A stretch of 64,000 nucleotides of DNA, from assembly GCF_000143415.4 (NCBI RefSeq), contig NW_003314264.1:3197444-3261443 (forward strand), written 5' to 3'. Shown here piece after piece: positions 34,322 to 48,914 of this stretch. Origin of the DNA: Selaginella moellendorffii. Taxonomy: Eukaryota; Streptophyta; Lycopodiopsida; Selaginellales; Selaginellaceae. The position numbers and the translations under genes are program-made. Every line of letters starts with the position of its first letter. Within the stretch, counting starts at the first letter, position 1. The notes under the pieces are model-generated. The model was not told the origin of the DNA, did no database searches, and worked only from the letters and a program-made list of their open reading frames with translations.

Positions 34322-34908
34322 GGCTGAGACGAGAGATCCACACAGGTCGGGGGTTCGAATCTATCTCACGCGCGCTTTCTTTTTGCGCCATGATGTAACG
34401 AAGTGGCACTTTGTGCTGTCTGGACGGATTCGAACCTGGGACCCCCGCGTGTCAGTGATAGTGATTTGACGTGGAGGGAAAGCTTTGTTTGCCAGTGAGA
34501 ATAGCTATAGTGGACGATGAAGACGATGAGACACACGCACACCCGACTGGAATGGCCATCACATCCAAGAACCCTAAAACTGGCTGACTGACTGGACTGA
34601 CCATGGAAGGAGAAATTTGAGAGAGAAGGAAGGCACGCCCAGCGCAGCGGCATTGTCTCGATCACCACCGACGTGGGTTTGTTCTGCTTTAGGTGGAAAT
34701 CTTGCGAGAAATCGCTGGATTGAGAAAACTAAAATCTCACGAGTAATCAATCGCAAGAAGAAAGCTTTTTCTCTAGATTCATTCGTTTCTTCGCCGATCG
34801 ATCGATCTCACATCGCTTACACACTCGAAAAGAAAGAAAAGCAACACAAAGAAAGAAAACCCTGGAGGCTTGCGGCACAAAAAAACTCGAGATGCCGCCA
34901 TCAATCGA
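34322..34908. other. Intergenic with two inverted tRNA B-box-like motifs
   Basis: No protein gene. GGTTCGAATC occurs at 34353-34362 on the plus strand and the reverse complement of GGTTCGAATCC at 34426-34436. Neither can be folded by eye into a full cloverleaf, since T-stem and acceptor pairing fail. They may be tRNA or SINE relics. Confidence 0.4.
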
Positions 34909-35427
34909 TCAATCCGGGGGGAGCTGGACGCATCGCGGCTTGAGAGAAATCGAAGAGACGGCGCCGCTCAGCCTCTTGCAGAATTTCCTGGCGGAATGGC
35001 GGTGATGGTGGCGCTGATCGCCGTATTTGCACGAGACGAGCGACCACGCCGCGGCCTTGATCCTCTTGATGCTTCCCCGCAGTCGATCACACACGCTGAG
35101 CTTCCGGCGGAACTGGTAGCTGTGGAGATACAACTGGCGATCGTAGAAGTAGGAGCTGCCATAGCTGCTGCGTCGCGAGCATCGGCCGAGAACATCCGCG
35201 AGCTCTCCCTCCCGATCATCATCATCAAGATCGCCGCCGCCGCCTTCCTCTTCTTCCTCCTCTTCGTCTTCGCCTCCTCCCGGATTATCATCCTGGCCCG
35301 CCGAATCGCCGCCATGGCCGCCGCCGTCGCCCGCAAATGGATTCCCCACCGCCGCCTCCCAAGATTTCGAGCTCCGCCGGCTCCCGGAGCGCCGCGGCCG
35401 CAGCGATTGATCATAGCCGGGACACAT
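34909..35427 (-). CDS. Hypothetical Gly/acidic protein with a conserved-looking C-terminal part
   Basis: Single frame of 172 residues from the Met at 35427. The N-terminal half is low complexity: a Ser/Arg stretch, then Gly/Asp and a run of about seven Glu. The C-terminal half is more structured: SSYFYDRQLYLHSYQFRRKL, then CDRLRGSIKRIKAAAWSLVS with a basic end. It has no introns, signal or TM segments. I do not recognise it. The frame is open a little further upstream to 35514. It could be a small plant-specific regulator; function is not assigned. Confidence 0.5.
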   Translation of the reverse strand: MCPGYDQSLRPRRSGSRRSSKSWEAAVGNPFAGDGGGHGGDSAGQDDNPGGGEDEEEEEEEGGGGDLDDDDREGELADVLGRCSRRSSYGSSYFYDRQLYLHSYQFRRKLSVCDRLRGSIKRIKAAAWSLVSCKYGDQRHHHRHSARKFCKRLSGAVSSISLKPRCVQLPPD

Positions 35428-35821
35428 TGCCGCCGTCGCGCCCGCGCTTCCGGTGCCCAAACAGAAACCAAGAAAAAAGAAAGAAATCCCAGCGCCCTGG
35501 CGCGCCCTGATCACTCCAGGAAACGGACCGACGAAAGATTTCCGCGCGATCGATCGGCGGAGTCGGCGGTGGCAGCGGCGAGAAAAGACGCTGGTGGCGC
35601 TAGGGCGCTGCTCGTCCGAGAGGAGATCATGCGCGGCGGTCAGCCATAGTTTCGGCTGAAAACATGTCTTGTGGTTTGGGCTTTTAAGGCCAGCCAGAAC
35701 GGGTGACTTAAGTAAATGTCATTAACCGGCACTAACATGATAAAGGCGGGAGTTAGGGCAAAAGCGCATATACTTTTCTCATAGGCGAATATACTCTGGG
35801 ACCAGATCGCATATACCTTCC
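35428..35821. other. Intergenic, contains a short duplicated motif
   Basis: A motif of about 19 bases (TCATAGGCGAATATACTC) occurs at about 35780-35797 and 35823-35840, 43 bases apart. It lies beyond the 3' end of the F-box gene. Nothing else is supported. Confidence 0.4.
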
Positions 35822-36903
35822 TCATAGGCGAATATACTCGGGGCCAGTGCCACCTTGTGACGAATCCGCCAGGCTCGTGTAGACGCAAATCTCGTTGTGA
35901 AGCTCCCAGCCCCAGTCCGCGGTGCGCGATACCACCATCCTTGGCCAGTGATTGATCCTCACAAAATTACTCCTGGCGATGGAGTCGTGATCTTGGCCCT
36001 CGTCTTGGATGATGCTAAAGGTGCTCTCGTGCCCGCCCCAGACTGCGTCACCCGGCCCCGCGGTCTGGGAGCCATCGCTGTGGAAGAAGCGCTGCATTGG
36101 AGCCTCGCCCCGCCGGGAGGGATCCAGCTCCAGCCAGTACTGCGGCACAGTCTATAGACGAATTCACCGAGTGAGAGGAGAGATCGTTCCAACGTCGTGA
36201 ATTTCTCGCTTACGTCTTTGAAGCGATACTCCCAGCCGTGTTGGCAAAGATCTTCCAGAGTTATGGAGCACTGCATTTGCGAAGTTTTGAGATCGAACAA
36301 CGAAAACTTCTGACGAACTTGTCTTACCCGTTTCGAGTCCTTCATGGAGATCCCATAAGCGGCCACTTTGGATAAGCCGGGTAGCAGTGCCGCGGCAGGG
36401 ATGTGTCTCTTCCCCTGCCATAAGCTTGCACACTACAAACACCAGGGAGTCAGTCCCAAGAAACCATTTTGACAACCCCGAAAGGAAACGAAGAACAAGA
36501 CCAAAAGGCCAGACAGCCACAGTTACTTACTATTTCGCGTCGATCACGAGTAGAATAAGGGCTTGCAATCTACAAAGCCAGGCCACAGCAAAGAAAAAAA
36601 AGAAAGAACACCACCACAGCAAGCTTGAGAAGAGAGGAAACAAAGACTCGGAGTTTTGCTTACCTTTGACACCCAAAGAGCGTCCGAGTGTGCCAGAGTT
36701 TTCCAGTCTTTGGATGTTACTCCACATCGTGCCAAGCTGAGTGCATCAAGTCGGACCATCACCAAGTGCAGGATATCGGGGCCCAAGAGCTTGAAAGGAT
36801 CCTCCACAGTAGCGCTTCTCGTCGATCTGGCCTGGAAGATAATCCTTGGAGGCAATTCCGGAAGCTGGAACTTAGAGGACGAGCTTGGCCCGGCGATTGC
36901 CAT
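35822..36903 (-). CDS. F-box protein with a conserved C-terminal domain
   Basis: Four minus-strand exons: 36903-36664, 36569-36531, 36432-36214 and 36151-35822, about 275 residues from this Met. The F-box is at about residues 30-72: FKLLGPDILHLVMVRLDALS, then SKDWKTLAHSDALWVSK. The second exon is only 39 bases and joins the F-box to SLWQGKRHIPAAALLPG. The C-terminal domain has FSLFDLKTSQMQCSITLEDL, QYWLELDPSRRGEAPMQRFF and VRINHWPRMVVSR. I associate this with a plant F-box group containing At2g26850-like proteins. F-box proteins supply substrate choice to SCF ubiquitin ligases; the target is unknown. A Met further upstream at 37095 is in the same open frame and would add 64 residues, so the N-terminus is uncertain. 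Confidence 0.82.
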
Positions 36904-37736
36904 GGAGTGAGCACTCGACCGGCGATAGACCGACTTGATATCGTCCCAAAAGGGATGCTGTGCCGTGTGGTACCTCAGGCAATCCGAGAAATCCCGGGAG
37001 TGGAGCTTGCAAATCGTCTGGCGACCAATGCGAGGATGATACAAGACGCTCGTGGGGCTCGCGTATCCACCATCGTCCTTTCTTTCCACACTCTCCATCG
37101 ATCTGGAAGAATTGGATCTAAATCTCTCCCCCCACCGCGTTCTAGGGTACAAGAATTAGCTTGTTCTCAAGCCAGCCGCTGGCGGCGTCAATGGGATGCC
37201 CCGGAAGAAGATCGCAGCCCAGAGCCAGTGGATTGTAAGGACACACGCTCCCTGCGCTTGGCTTATAAGCGGTGCCGATTGGCCGCTCCGTGGACGAATC
37301 GGAGCCGTGAGATCGCCCAAGAACAATCTTCTTGAAGCTTGACACTTGGCCACAGTGGAACAAGGTATCGCCTGCGCTGCCGAGTGCTCATAGGCCGCGC
37401 CCATAAAAAAAGTTTTGGACACCACCACTGTCACGACAATGCTCGATCCAGCCAACGAAAATTGTCACCGATCGCGAATCTCTAGATGGCTCCAGTGATC
37501 CGCCAGGGGCCACCGATCAATAAATCGTTTTCTTATCCCATAAATCTCGGGGGTTTTATAGGTCTAGAAGACTCTAGCGCGATCGCTCTTTAGTGCGATA
37601 CATTCTATAGCATTGTCTAGGGTTGGAATGGCTTGGCCATGGCGCGCTTTCCATCGCATTCTTGCTCCTCTAGAGCGATCGATCTTGCCGGCAGGAGCTG
37701 GCCTTCCCTCACGGTACTGTGATCTAAACCCTATCA
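36904..37736. other. Intergenic / possible N-terminal extension of the F-box gene
   Basis: The F-box frame continues open to 37152 on the minus strand, so part may be coding. From about 37160 to 37736 I see no gene; this is the promoter space between the divergent F-box and HPPK-DHPS genes. Confidence 0.4.
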
Positions 37737-39257
37737 ATGAGGATTGAATCTCGCGTAGCGGTCAGGTTCCAGAATGCCACGACCAGCGGCAGGCTGGATC
37801 GATCGTCCCACCGGCACTTCCATTCCGATGAAGCATCGGCGGCCAGGGTCTCTCTCAAATCCAGGAAGCTGGAGGAGGTTGTCATCGCGATCGGGGGGAA
37901 TATCGGCGACCGGGTCAGGAATTTCGACACGGCGCTGAGGATGATGCGAAGCTCTGGAATCCAGATCAAGAAGCACGCCTGCCTGTACGAGACAGCGCCA
38001 ATGCATTTGCTGGATCAGCCTCTCTTCCTCAACTCGGCCGTGACTGCCACAACGAGCCTGGATCCTCACGAGCTGCTGGTGGCCTTGAAGGAGATTGAGA
38101 GAAAGCTGGGGCGCAGCCAAGGTGGTGTCAAGTATGGACCGAGGCCGATCGATCTCGACATCATTTTCTACGGGGATTTGGAGCTCAGCTCGGAGAACTT
38201 GCGGGTTCCTCATCCTATGTTCTCTGGGAGGCCTTTCGTGCTGGCTCCGCTCCTCGATCTTCTTGGTCCGGAAGTGGAGGATAGCAGGCATTGGTCTTTG
38301 GTCCATCAAGTTCGGAGACACTGGAACGATATAGGTGGCGAAGGATGCGTCAAGAGAGAAGGGATGAAGAAGGTGCTTCCTGTGGGTGGAAAGCTTCTGG
38401 ACTGGCAGGAGAGGACTTACGTGATGGGGGTTCTTAATGTCACTCCGGACAGCTTTAGCGATGGTGGCAAGTTCTTCACAGCTGACAAAGCAGTGAAGCA
38501 AGTCCAGGAAATGATCGAACAAGGAGCCGACTTCATAGATGTTGGAGCGCAATCGACAAGGCCAAATGCCGAGCGTCTTACCACTGAGGAGGAGCTTCGA
38601 CGGATCGTGCCAGTGCTGGAGGGTCTGAAGAGCACACCGGACAGATCCAGGGTCGTGCTCTCGGTGGATACCTTCGACTCCAACGTTGCAAGAGCAGCTG
38701 TAGAGCTGGGTGCTGATCTGATAAACGATGTCTCGGGTGGCAGCTTGGATCCGAAGATGCTGGGGACAGTAGCCGAGCTGGGGGTTCCTTGTGTGCTAAT
38801 GCATATGAGGGGCGATCCATGCACGATGCTGAGTGAAGCCAACACAAGTTACAGCGATCTACCACGAGACGTGGCCAGGGAACTCGCTGTGAGCATCGAA
38901 CAAGCCGAGGTTGCTGGAGTTCCGGCATGGAAGATTATAGCTGACCCGGGGTTTGGATTCTCGAAGACCGCCGAGCAGAACGTGGAGCTGCTGGCGAGGC
39001 TTGATACGTTCAGATCCGGGCTGACGCAGGCGAGATTTGGGGTTGGAAGTATCCCGGTTCTGGCAGGGATCTCGAGGAAAGCTTTTCTTGGTCAGATCGT
39101 TGGCTGCTCCAGGGCCGAAGACCGGGACAATGCCACGATCGCTGCTGCTACGACAGCGATTTTAAAGGGTGCGAATGTTATAAGAGCCCACAACGTAAAA
39201 GCTGTTCGAGATGGCGCTATGGTGGCTGACTCGATCCGCAAAGTCCTGGCAAGCTAA
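37737..39257 (+). CDS. HPPK-DHPS bifunctional folate-synthesis enzyme
   Basis: A single exon of 506 residues. The N-terminal ~40 residues are Arg/Ser-rich and lack acidic clusters, as in a mitochondrial presequence, which fits the mitochondrial location of plant HPPK-DHPS. HPPK (about 46-185) shows AIGGNIGDRVRNFDTALRMM, HACLYETAPMHLLDQPLFLN and GPRPIDLDIIFYGD with the metal-binding Asp pair. DHPS (about 225-500) shows MGVLNVTPDSFSDGG, DVGAQSTRP, VLSVDTF, INDVSGG, LMHMRG, DPGFGFSKT, ISRKAF and RAHNVKAV. It pyrophosphorylates 6-hydroxymethyl-dihydropterin and condenses it with p-aminobenzoate to dihydropteroate; DHPS is the sulfonamide target. The lack of introns is unlike its neighbours and hints at a retrocopy origin. 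Confidence 0.96.
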   Translation: MRIESRVAVRFQNATTSGRLDRSSHRHFHSDEASAARVSLKSRKLEEVVIAIGGNIGDRVRNFDTALRMMRSSGIQIKKHACLYETAPMHLLDQPLFLNSAVTATTSLDPHELLVALKEIERKLGRSQGGVKYGPRPIDLDIIFYGDLELSSENLRVPHPMFSGRPFVLAPLLDLLGPEVEDSRHWSLVHQVRRHWNDIGGEGCVKREGMKKVLPVGGKLLDWQERTYVMGVLNVTPDSFSDGGKFFTADKAVKQVQEMIEQGADFIDVGAQSTRPNAERLTTEEELRRIVPVLEGLKSTPDRSRVVLSVDTFDSNVARAAVELGADLINDVSGGSLDPKMLGTVAELGVPCVLMHMRGDPCTMLSEANTSYSDLPRDVARELAVSIEQAEVAGVPAWKIIADPGFGFSKTAEQNVELLARLDTFRSGLTQARFGVGSIPVLAGISRKAFLGQIVGCSRAEDRDNATIAAATTAILKGANVIRAHNVKAVRDGAMVADSIRKVLAS

Positions 39258-39788
39258 TCAAGTAAGCTCTTTTATATTTTTCTTTTGTACTAGTTTTGTT
39301 CTTGACGTTGACGTGTTTGAAGGGGCTGATTGAAGAAAAGATTCGAGTGCAAGGATGATGCAAATGATTCTTTCTAGGTGAACCAATTATCTCTGAAATC
39401 TCAAAGTTTTGCTAAATATTGTGTGTTCCAGCTGTTTGCAATACTTCAAGGCGGTGGCCTATGCAGTGAGAAATTATATTTATTTTAAATTAAATTTTTT
39501 TGATTTTCGAGCGAATGTTTTGGCAGGAGCAGCACCTGTAACATGGGAGGATTTTTCTACAAAATTAACATACAAAATTAATAGTACAGTGTAATTGTAC
39601 AATTATACATGTGAAGCATCTGAACCGTCCATAAAAAATTATGCGATCTTAAAAGAGTATCTAATGTGTGGGGATTCCCTGGTGCAGATTCTGGACGGTG
39701 TAGGCGAGGAGGAGAAGAGGGGAAAAGGGGAAGGAGAACAATCTTTGCTTTGCTGAATTGGTATGAGCATCGATAAGTTCCCGCTCTA
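39258..39788. other. Intergenic, promoter side of the NIN-like gene
   Basis: AT-rich middle (about 39470-39620) without a supported gene, then a purine-rich stretch (about 39700-39740) that is probably leader of the next gene. Confidence 0.4.
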
Positions 39789-42176
39789 ATGGAGTATTCT
39801 GGGTTAGTTCTAGATGAGGAGGACCCTCTTAACTCATGGCTAGAAGGTGGGGTGGATTTTGGAGCAGCCCACTCAGCTCTCTTTCAGAGCTATGGATTTG
39901 ATCAGCCACAGGGTTTAAGGCCAGTTGCTCAGCAGCAGCAACAGCAGTATCAGCATCAGCATCAGCAGCAGCAGCAGCAGCAGCAGCAATTGTCTCTCGA
40001 GAAGCAAGACCAGATCCCGAGTTTGCTGTATGGGCTTCCGAATTTTGTCTCACAGCCGGATCAAGTTCACAGCAGTGTCAGTGACCTCCAGAAGAATTTA
40101 ATCTGGGCTTTACAACGCATGAACTTGTCCACGAATGGACAAGTTCTGATCCAGGTCTGGATGCCTTACATGGAATCCAACACGGTGTTTCTAACCACCA
40201 AGGATCAGCCGTACGTGATGAGCAAGAGCTTTGACAAGTTCGTAAGGTACAGGAGCGCATCGGTGAAGTTCATTTTCCCCGTGAGGGATGGATTACAGGC
40301 ATACCCAGGGCTTCCAGGGCGTGTTTTCATGAGCCAGGCGGCCGAGTGGACGCCCAATGTCCGGTTCTACAGCTGCCGTGAGTTCTTACGAGTCAAGGAG
40401 GCCGTTAACTGCGATGTCAAGGGTACTCTTGCATTGCCTGTGATGGAGGCCGGCTCTCGAGCCTGTGTGGCGGTTCTTGAAGTTGTGACGAGCATAGAGA
40501 AAGTTCAGTATGGGCCAGAAATCGACGACATCTCCAATGCTCTCCGGGTAAGCACCTCTCTCCTTTTTAATTTTTCTCCAAAATCTTTTTTTTTTTTCTG
40601 AGCTCGGCTTTGTTTTCTTGTATATGTAGGCTGTCAGCTTGGCCACCATCTCAAGTGCTGCTCCTATATCGGAGGTTTGTTTTTTCTTTACTGTGTTCCG
40701 TCACGTTTCTTAGTCACAGTCGATTGTAGATACGTGAGAATCGGCAATCCGCGTGGCTTGAAATCAACGAGGTGCTGATGACGGTGTGCAGGACTCATAT
40801 CTTGCCACTAGCACAGGTGTGGATTCCAGTTTCGAGCAACGGTGTGGTGAAGTTGGTGACAAAAGGCGCTCCTTTCTACGGAGATAGCGGTTTCCGAAAG
40901 CCGTGCGCGGAGCATGTACTGCTCAAGGGACAGGGGCTTCCTGGCAAAGCGCTTCTTTCGATCCAGCCTGTTTTCAAAGAGGACGTCAGGAAATATAGCA
41001 AGGACGAGTATCCGCTGGGACACTATGCGCGGCTGTTCAATCTTGTGGCGGCCGTAGCAGTGAGATTCCGTAGCAATCTCACCGGTGGAGATGACTACAT
41101 CTTTGAGTTCTTCTTGCCGTTGAGCTGCAACTCAGGTACCCAGCAGCAGGACTTGCTGGACTCGATGTCGAAAAGTCTCCAACGTGTTTCGAGAAGCTTG
41201 CGGACCGTCACACGTCAAGAGCTAGCATTAGAAGCACCTGGTGCGTTTTCCGGATCGCAGCAGCAGCAGCAGCAAGTTTTCAAGGCCGAGCTTCCAAAGC
41301 GGACGTACGAATCTTCTGAAGTGGAGTCCGAGATTGTAGAGGAGAGCAGTGTAACGTCGAGCAGCGTCACTGTTCGGAAAAAGGCCAAGCGTGGTGCGGC
41401 TGAGAAGATGGTGTCATTAAATGTTCTCCAGCAGTATTTCTCGGGGAGGTTGAAAGACGCAGCCAAGAGCATTGGAGGTACGCGCTTCGTTTGTCTCTGG
41501 CTGTTTTTTTCTTTTCTGAACTGCATTTGTTTGTTCGACAGTTTGTCCTACGACGCTGAAAAAGATCTGCAGACAACACGGGATTGACCGCTGGCCGTCA
41601 CGCAAGCTCAAGAAGATTGATCGGCAAGTTAAGAAGATCCAAAACATGCTGAGCTCGGTACAAGGCTTGTCACCCGGCTCTACAGTGGTCAGCGTTGGAG
41701 GAGTGTCGTTTGGCGACGTGACTTCGTCAAGAAGTGGTGGTATAGCAGCAGCAGCAGCATTAGCAACGACAGCAGATTATCAAAAGCAGGCACACACCAA
41801 AAGCACAATCGAGCACGAAGTATCGTCATCGTCTCAGCTGCACAGGGACAAGTCGAGTTCTTCGCTGTCGAGCAACGATCACAGCCCGGCGGAGCTGGAG
41901 AGGACTCCAAATCGGGACGACTCCTCGCTCTTCACCGTCAAGGTGAGGCACGGAAGCGACACCGTGAGATTCAAGCTCCCGGTCGACCAGGCCGGAATCG
42001 CCGAGTTCCGCGAAGAGATCGCGACGAGGATGAATCTCCAAGGCCGGGAGTTTGGCCTCAAGTACATGGACGAGGACGGAGAGTGGATCCGGCTGGAAAA
42101 CGAAGAAGAGTTTAGCGAGTGTATGGGTGTGGTCCGGCACTCGGATGGAAAGATGAAAGTCCTCCTAGTGTTATAG
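39789..42176 (+). CDS. NLP: NIN-like protein (NLP), RWP-RK/PB1 nitrate-response transcription factor
   Basis: Four exons, 39789-40547, 40630-40674, 40730-41477 and 41542-42176, about 728 residues. A poly-Gln/His run lies near residues 52-68. The GAF-like NLP N-terminal region follows with VLIQVWMPYMESNTVFLTTK, GLPGRVFMSQAAEWTPNVRF, GTLALPVMEAG and a second half with HVLLKGQGLPGKAL. The RWP-RK domain is at about 493-540 (VSLNVLQQYFSGRLKDAAKS, CRQHGIDRWPSRKLKKI). The C-terminal PB1 domain is at about 645-728, with GREFGLKYMDEDGEWIRLEN as its acidic OPCA motif. NLPs bind nitrate-responsive elements and are activated by nitrate through the N-terminal region. This is a full-length canonical member. 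Confidence 0.95.
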
Positions 42177-42897
42177 TAGTAGATCTCTCTTTGATTACGT
42201 TATCGCCAGCCAGAGAAAGGAAAATCTATCATATAGTTTCCAGCTTTGTGGGAATTTTCTGACTGAAGAATATTTGCTATGATCGATATTGACTTTTCCA
42301 TGGTATGTACTTTTATGCTGAAAGTGATTAGAAGTTCCGAGACTGTCCACGCGTTGTCCAAGAGCGCGTACGGTAATGGGTCCGCCGCACGCCACCCATG
42401 CCGTACGTAGCTCCAAAGTTACAGCAAAATGTGAGTTGTTAGCGCGATTAATATGATGAAAAGCACGTAGTTGCCAATGTTGTCTGCTTGCCAACTACCG
42501 TCGTGTGATGCATCTCTGTCGTGACAGCCGTTGATGCGCTCGGGTGGTTAGATCGGGCGGTCCGCCTTGGCCGCGCTGCCGGCCGTTGGATTGGCGTCCC
42601 AGGCGGGCGGGTAAAATGGGCCAAGCTCCTTCTCGGCAGCTTCACTTTGTGGAGCCCTAATCAAAGCTCCCTCTCTCTCTCTCTTCGTCTCTCCAATATG
42701 GCGTGCTTGAAGCTTCTCCACCGCTAGGGCTCTTGCGTCGCGGCAAAGAATCACCGATCCGGCTGCTACGCGGAAGCGAGGAGATTTTGACGCGGCATCG
42801 AGCGGAGTTGCGTTACTCCACCACTCCAGTAGGTTCTTTCGATCTCTTGGATGATCTTTGTGAGGCGCTGCTCGTCTGATTGATCTCTCCAAGAACC
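42177..42897. other. Intergenic and 5' leader of the calcium pump gene
   Basis: No supported gene; the last 200 bases are CT-rich (microsatellite near 42667-42685) and probably leader sequence of the pump gene. Confidence 0.45.
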
Positions 42898-46481
<3,584 letters not shown>

Positions 46482-46665
46482 GCTTGAGCTTCCTTTCGGG
46501 TGGCTGGACTGACCACCTCTTGTATACTCACTCCTCTACAGGCTTTGTCGATTGGAGAGAAGAATTCTTTTTTCAGTTTTCCTTCCAGCTTGAATCTATC
46601 GCTCTCTCAGGTGCGCTATATATTTACAGGTCTGATAGTTCCATAAGTATTTGTGACAGTACCTT

Positions 46666-48604
46666 TCAGCTCGTTTCTCCATCGGCTTCCACGTCCTGTG
46701 GGATGAGCTGCTGCTGGTTGAGCTTGAGATCCAGGCGGAGGAAGACGAGGCCATTAATGGTGAGGTTCCAGCGAGGGAAGCTATATCCCCGCTCGACGTA
46801 CCACCCCGAGAAGAGGTCCGTGAAGGTGACGCAGTTCCCAGGCGCGTTCCCGGCTTGGATCTCCAGCGTCCCAGAGGCCTTGGTGTCGTAGCCTTGGGAG
46901 TAGTCCCGCTTCATGGCTATGGTATAGTCGAGCGAGTGGAGCGTCGTTGCCTCAACGTCTAGTGCCGGAGTTTCTGACGATGGATGGAGCGCCAACTTTA
47001 TGCTGCAGCTGCGCTGGTGGTTGAACGCCGTCCGGATCTGTGCCTCGAGGCTGAAAGTGTAGCGGTCGAGGAAGAACGGCTTGGAGTGGAAGCTCTCGCC
47101 GGTACAAATCACCATCTCCAGTGGGAACTCGAAGTAGACCTGGCAGCTCACCGCGGTCTCCTTAGAGACGAAGGTCTTGGAGCTCCCCCAGAAGTTTTCG
47201 AAGATGGCGTTGTTCCGGGGGCGGTATCTGTTGTGGTTGGTCTTCTTCCAGATGATCTCCTGCTGCCTCGGATGCGTCAAGCTCTTGAACTTGAGCGCCT
47301 CCATGATCAGTCCCTGGCCAGTGCTGCTTTGCATCTCGGGGCACACCGCCACAACGTCGACGAGGAAGTCTCCAGTCATCCAGGGGAACCGGATCACTCC
47401 TCCAATCTGCTCGGCGGCGTGGAGCTTGTCGTCAAGGCTCCGGAAGTTTGCCTCGAGCCACTCGAGAAGGAAGTGGAACACCTCTTCCTCGTACGAGACG
47501 GCGAGAGTGTCGCTGTCGAGGACGATCTTCACTCCCTCCATGTTGAGCGCGAAGAACTGGGACTTTTTGGCGGGGATGCTCTGGAACTGCTGCGCGAGGT
47601 AGCTCCGGCACTGCTCCACGACCGGGTGGAGGGCCTTGTCCGACTTGAGCGACTCGGGGAGGCCGAGGATAAGGAGGCAGTCGCTTAAGCTGCTGGGGAA
47701 CTTGTTGAGCACGTCGGCCAGTGGTTTCATGCACGACGAGATTGCGAAGCGGTCGGCGAGAGTGAGGAGGATGATTGTGCTGTCCGCGTCCGGAGGCTCC
47801 ATCAAGCGTCCCGTGTACATGTACTGGATGAGATGGAGCAGTCCTCGACGCTCTGCGAGGAAAAGAAGAAATAGTTAGTAGACACTAGCTAGCTCGCCAT
47901 AGCTAACTGATGGTACTTTGCTATCGAAGTAGCAAGAACGTCGCTGTCTATTCAAAGAGCTTCTTTTGTTTTCATCTCGAGTTTCTATCCGAGAAAGGAT
48001 CATTCAGAGAAGAAAAAGAATAATTTTGCAAGGAAAGAGAACCTTAACGACGAGAAGAAATCAAGCTTTCCACCAAGAACACAACGAACAAGTGAAAAGA
48101 ACGGGGAAATCACGAGCACCACAAGGATGTCTTTTGTTTTCATCTCGAGTTTCTATGCCAAGCGAAAAAGATTTGCAGGGAACGAGAACCTTAAGAAGAT
48201 CAAGTTTTCCAAGTAAACAAGAAGAAAAATAAGGAACATTGCGAGCACCAAGGAGAGGAAAGGAAATATAAAAAGTGAGAGCTGAGTACCTTCTTCCGTG
48301 ACCTTGACAGTAGCAACCCCAGTGCTGGATTCGCTCATCCCATTGGAGTAGAGCTTCATAAAATAATCCGAGTGCGCAGCTAGCAGCATGGAGCTCACAT
48401 GTAACTTCTCCACTACTCTGCCGCAGCTCCCATCCACCATAGCCTGTGAGGAACAAAGCAAGAAAGAGGGCAAAATCGATCCAATCCAACTCCAATCCCG
48501 CTTCTTACCTGCGCTTCATCGGTCGGCGATGGCACCACCTCCAGATGAAGAATCCTGTCCGCGAACAATGCATTGTTGTAGGCAAAATCGAAGCGCACCA
48601 TCAT
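46666..48604 (-). CDS. BTB/POZ-BACK domain protein (POB1/LRB-like)
   Basis: Three minus-strand exons, 48604-48509, 48443-48290 and 47852-46666, give 478 residues. The BTB fold runs over about 1-110: start MMVRFDFAYNNALFADRILH, then VEKLHVSSMLLAAHSDYFMK with the LHVSSMLLAA substrate-adaptor surface, and LIQYMYTGRL. BACK follows (LPESLKSDKALHPVVEQCRS, SYEEEVFHFLLEWLEANF), and the C-terminal half is a beta-rich region (CQVYFEFPLEMVICTG, LFSGWYVERGYSF). Such proteins are CUL3 adaptors; in Arabidopsis the related LRB/POB1 proteins control light signalling. The intron between exons 2 and 3 is 437 bases, long for this locus, and holds a tandem duplication. A G-box lies at 48681-48686 upstream. Confidence 0.9.
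47952..48250. repeat. Diverged tandem duplication inside a BTB-gene intron
   Basis: TCTTTTGTTTTCATCTCGAG plus TTTCTAT recurs at about 47963-47989 and 48129-48155, and the following motifs (GAACCTTAA, AAGATCAAG/AAATCAAG, GAGCACCA) keep the same order in both copies. The period is about 166 bases with indels. It explains why this intron is longer than others. Confidence 0.7.
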
Positions 48605-48680
48605 CGCCTCGCGCGATCGCTCGCCCCGCTGCCCCTGCCCTAAAAATCTCCACTGGTTGACGTGGTCACTAGATCTTCTC

Positions 48681-48686
48681 CACGTG
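48681..48686. promoter_or_regulatory. G-box upstream of the BTB gene
   Basis: CACGTG within the perfect palindrome GCCACGTGG-like context CCACGTGGC, 77 bases upstream of the BTB start codon on the minus strand. Candidate bHLH/bZIP site, fitting light-linked roles of the BTB family. Confidence 0.4.
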
Positions 48687-48914
48687 GCAAACCGCTAGTT
48701 ATTTGAAAAGAAGGGCTCTCTCTTGGATTGATTTTGAGCTACCTAGAAGATGGAAGCGCCGATCATAGAATAGAGAAAAAAAGAAGGACCGTGATCGCGA
48801 ATCTCTGCCAACGCGATCGCATCGGTTGCCCCTTGCTCCGGCTAAGTTGCGCGAGGCTGTTCCAAGCACAAATCCCAATCTTAGAGCAAAGAATTCCAAT
48901 CATACAATAGGAGC

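Noticed and set aside
34345..34440. A tRNA gene suggested by GGTTCGAATC motifs on both strands
   Set aside because: T-stem and acceptor-stem pairing fail and no anticodon arm can be built; at most they are relics.
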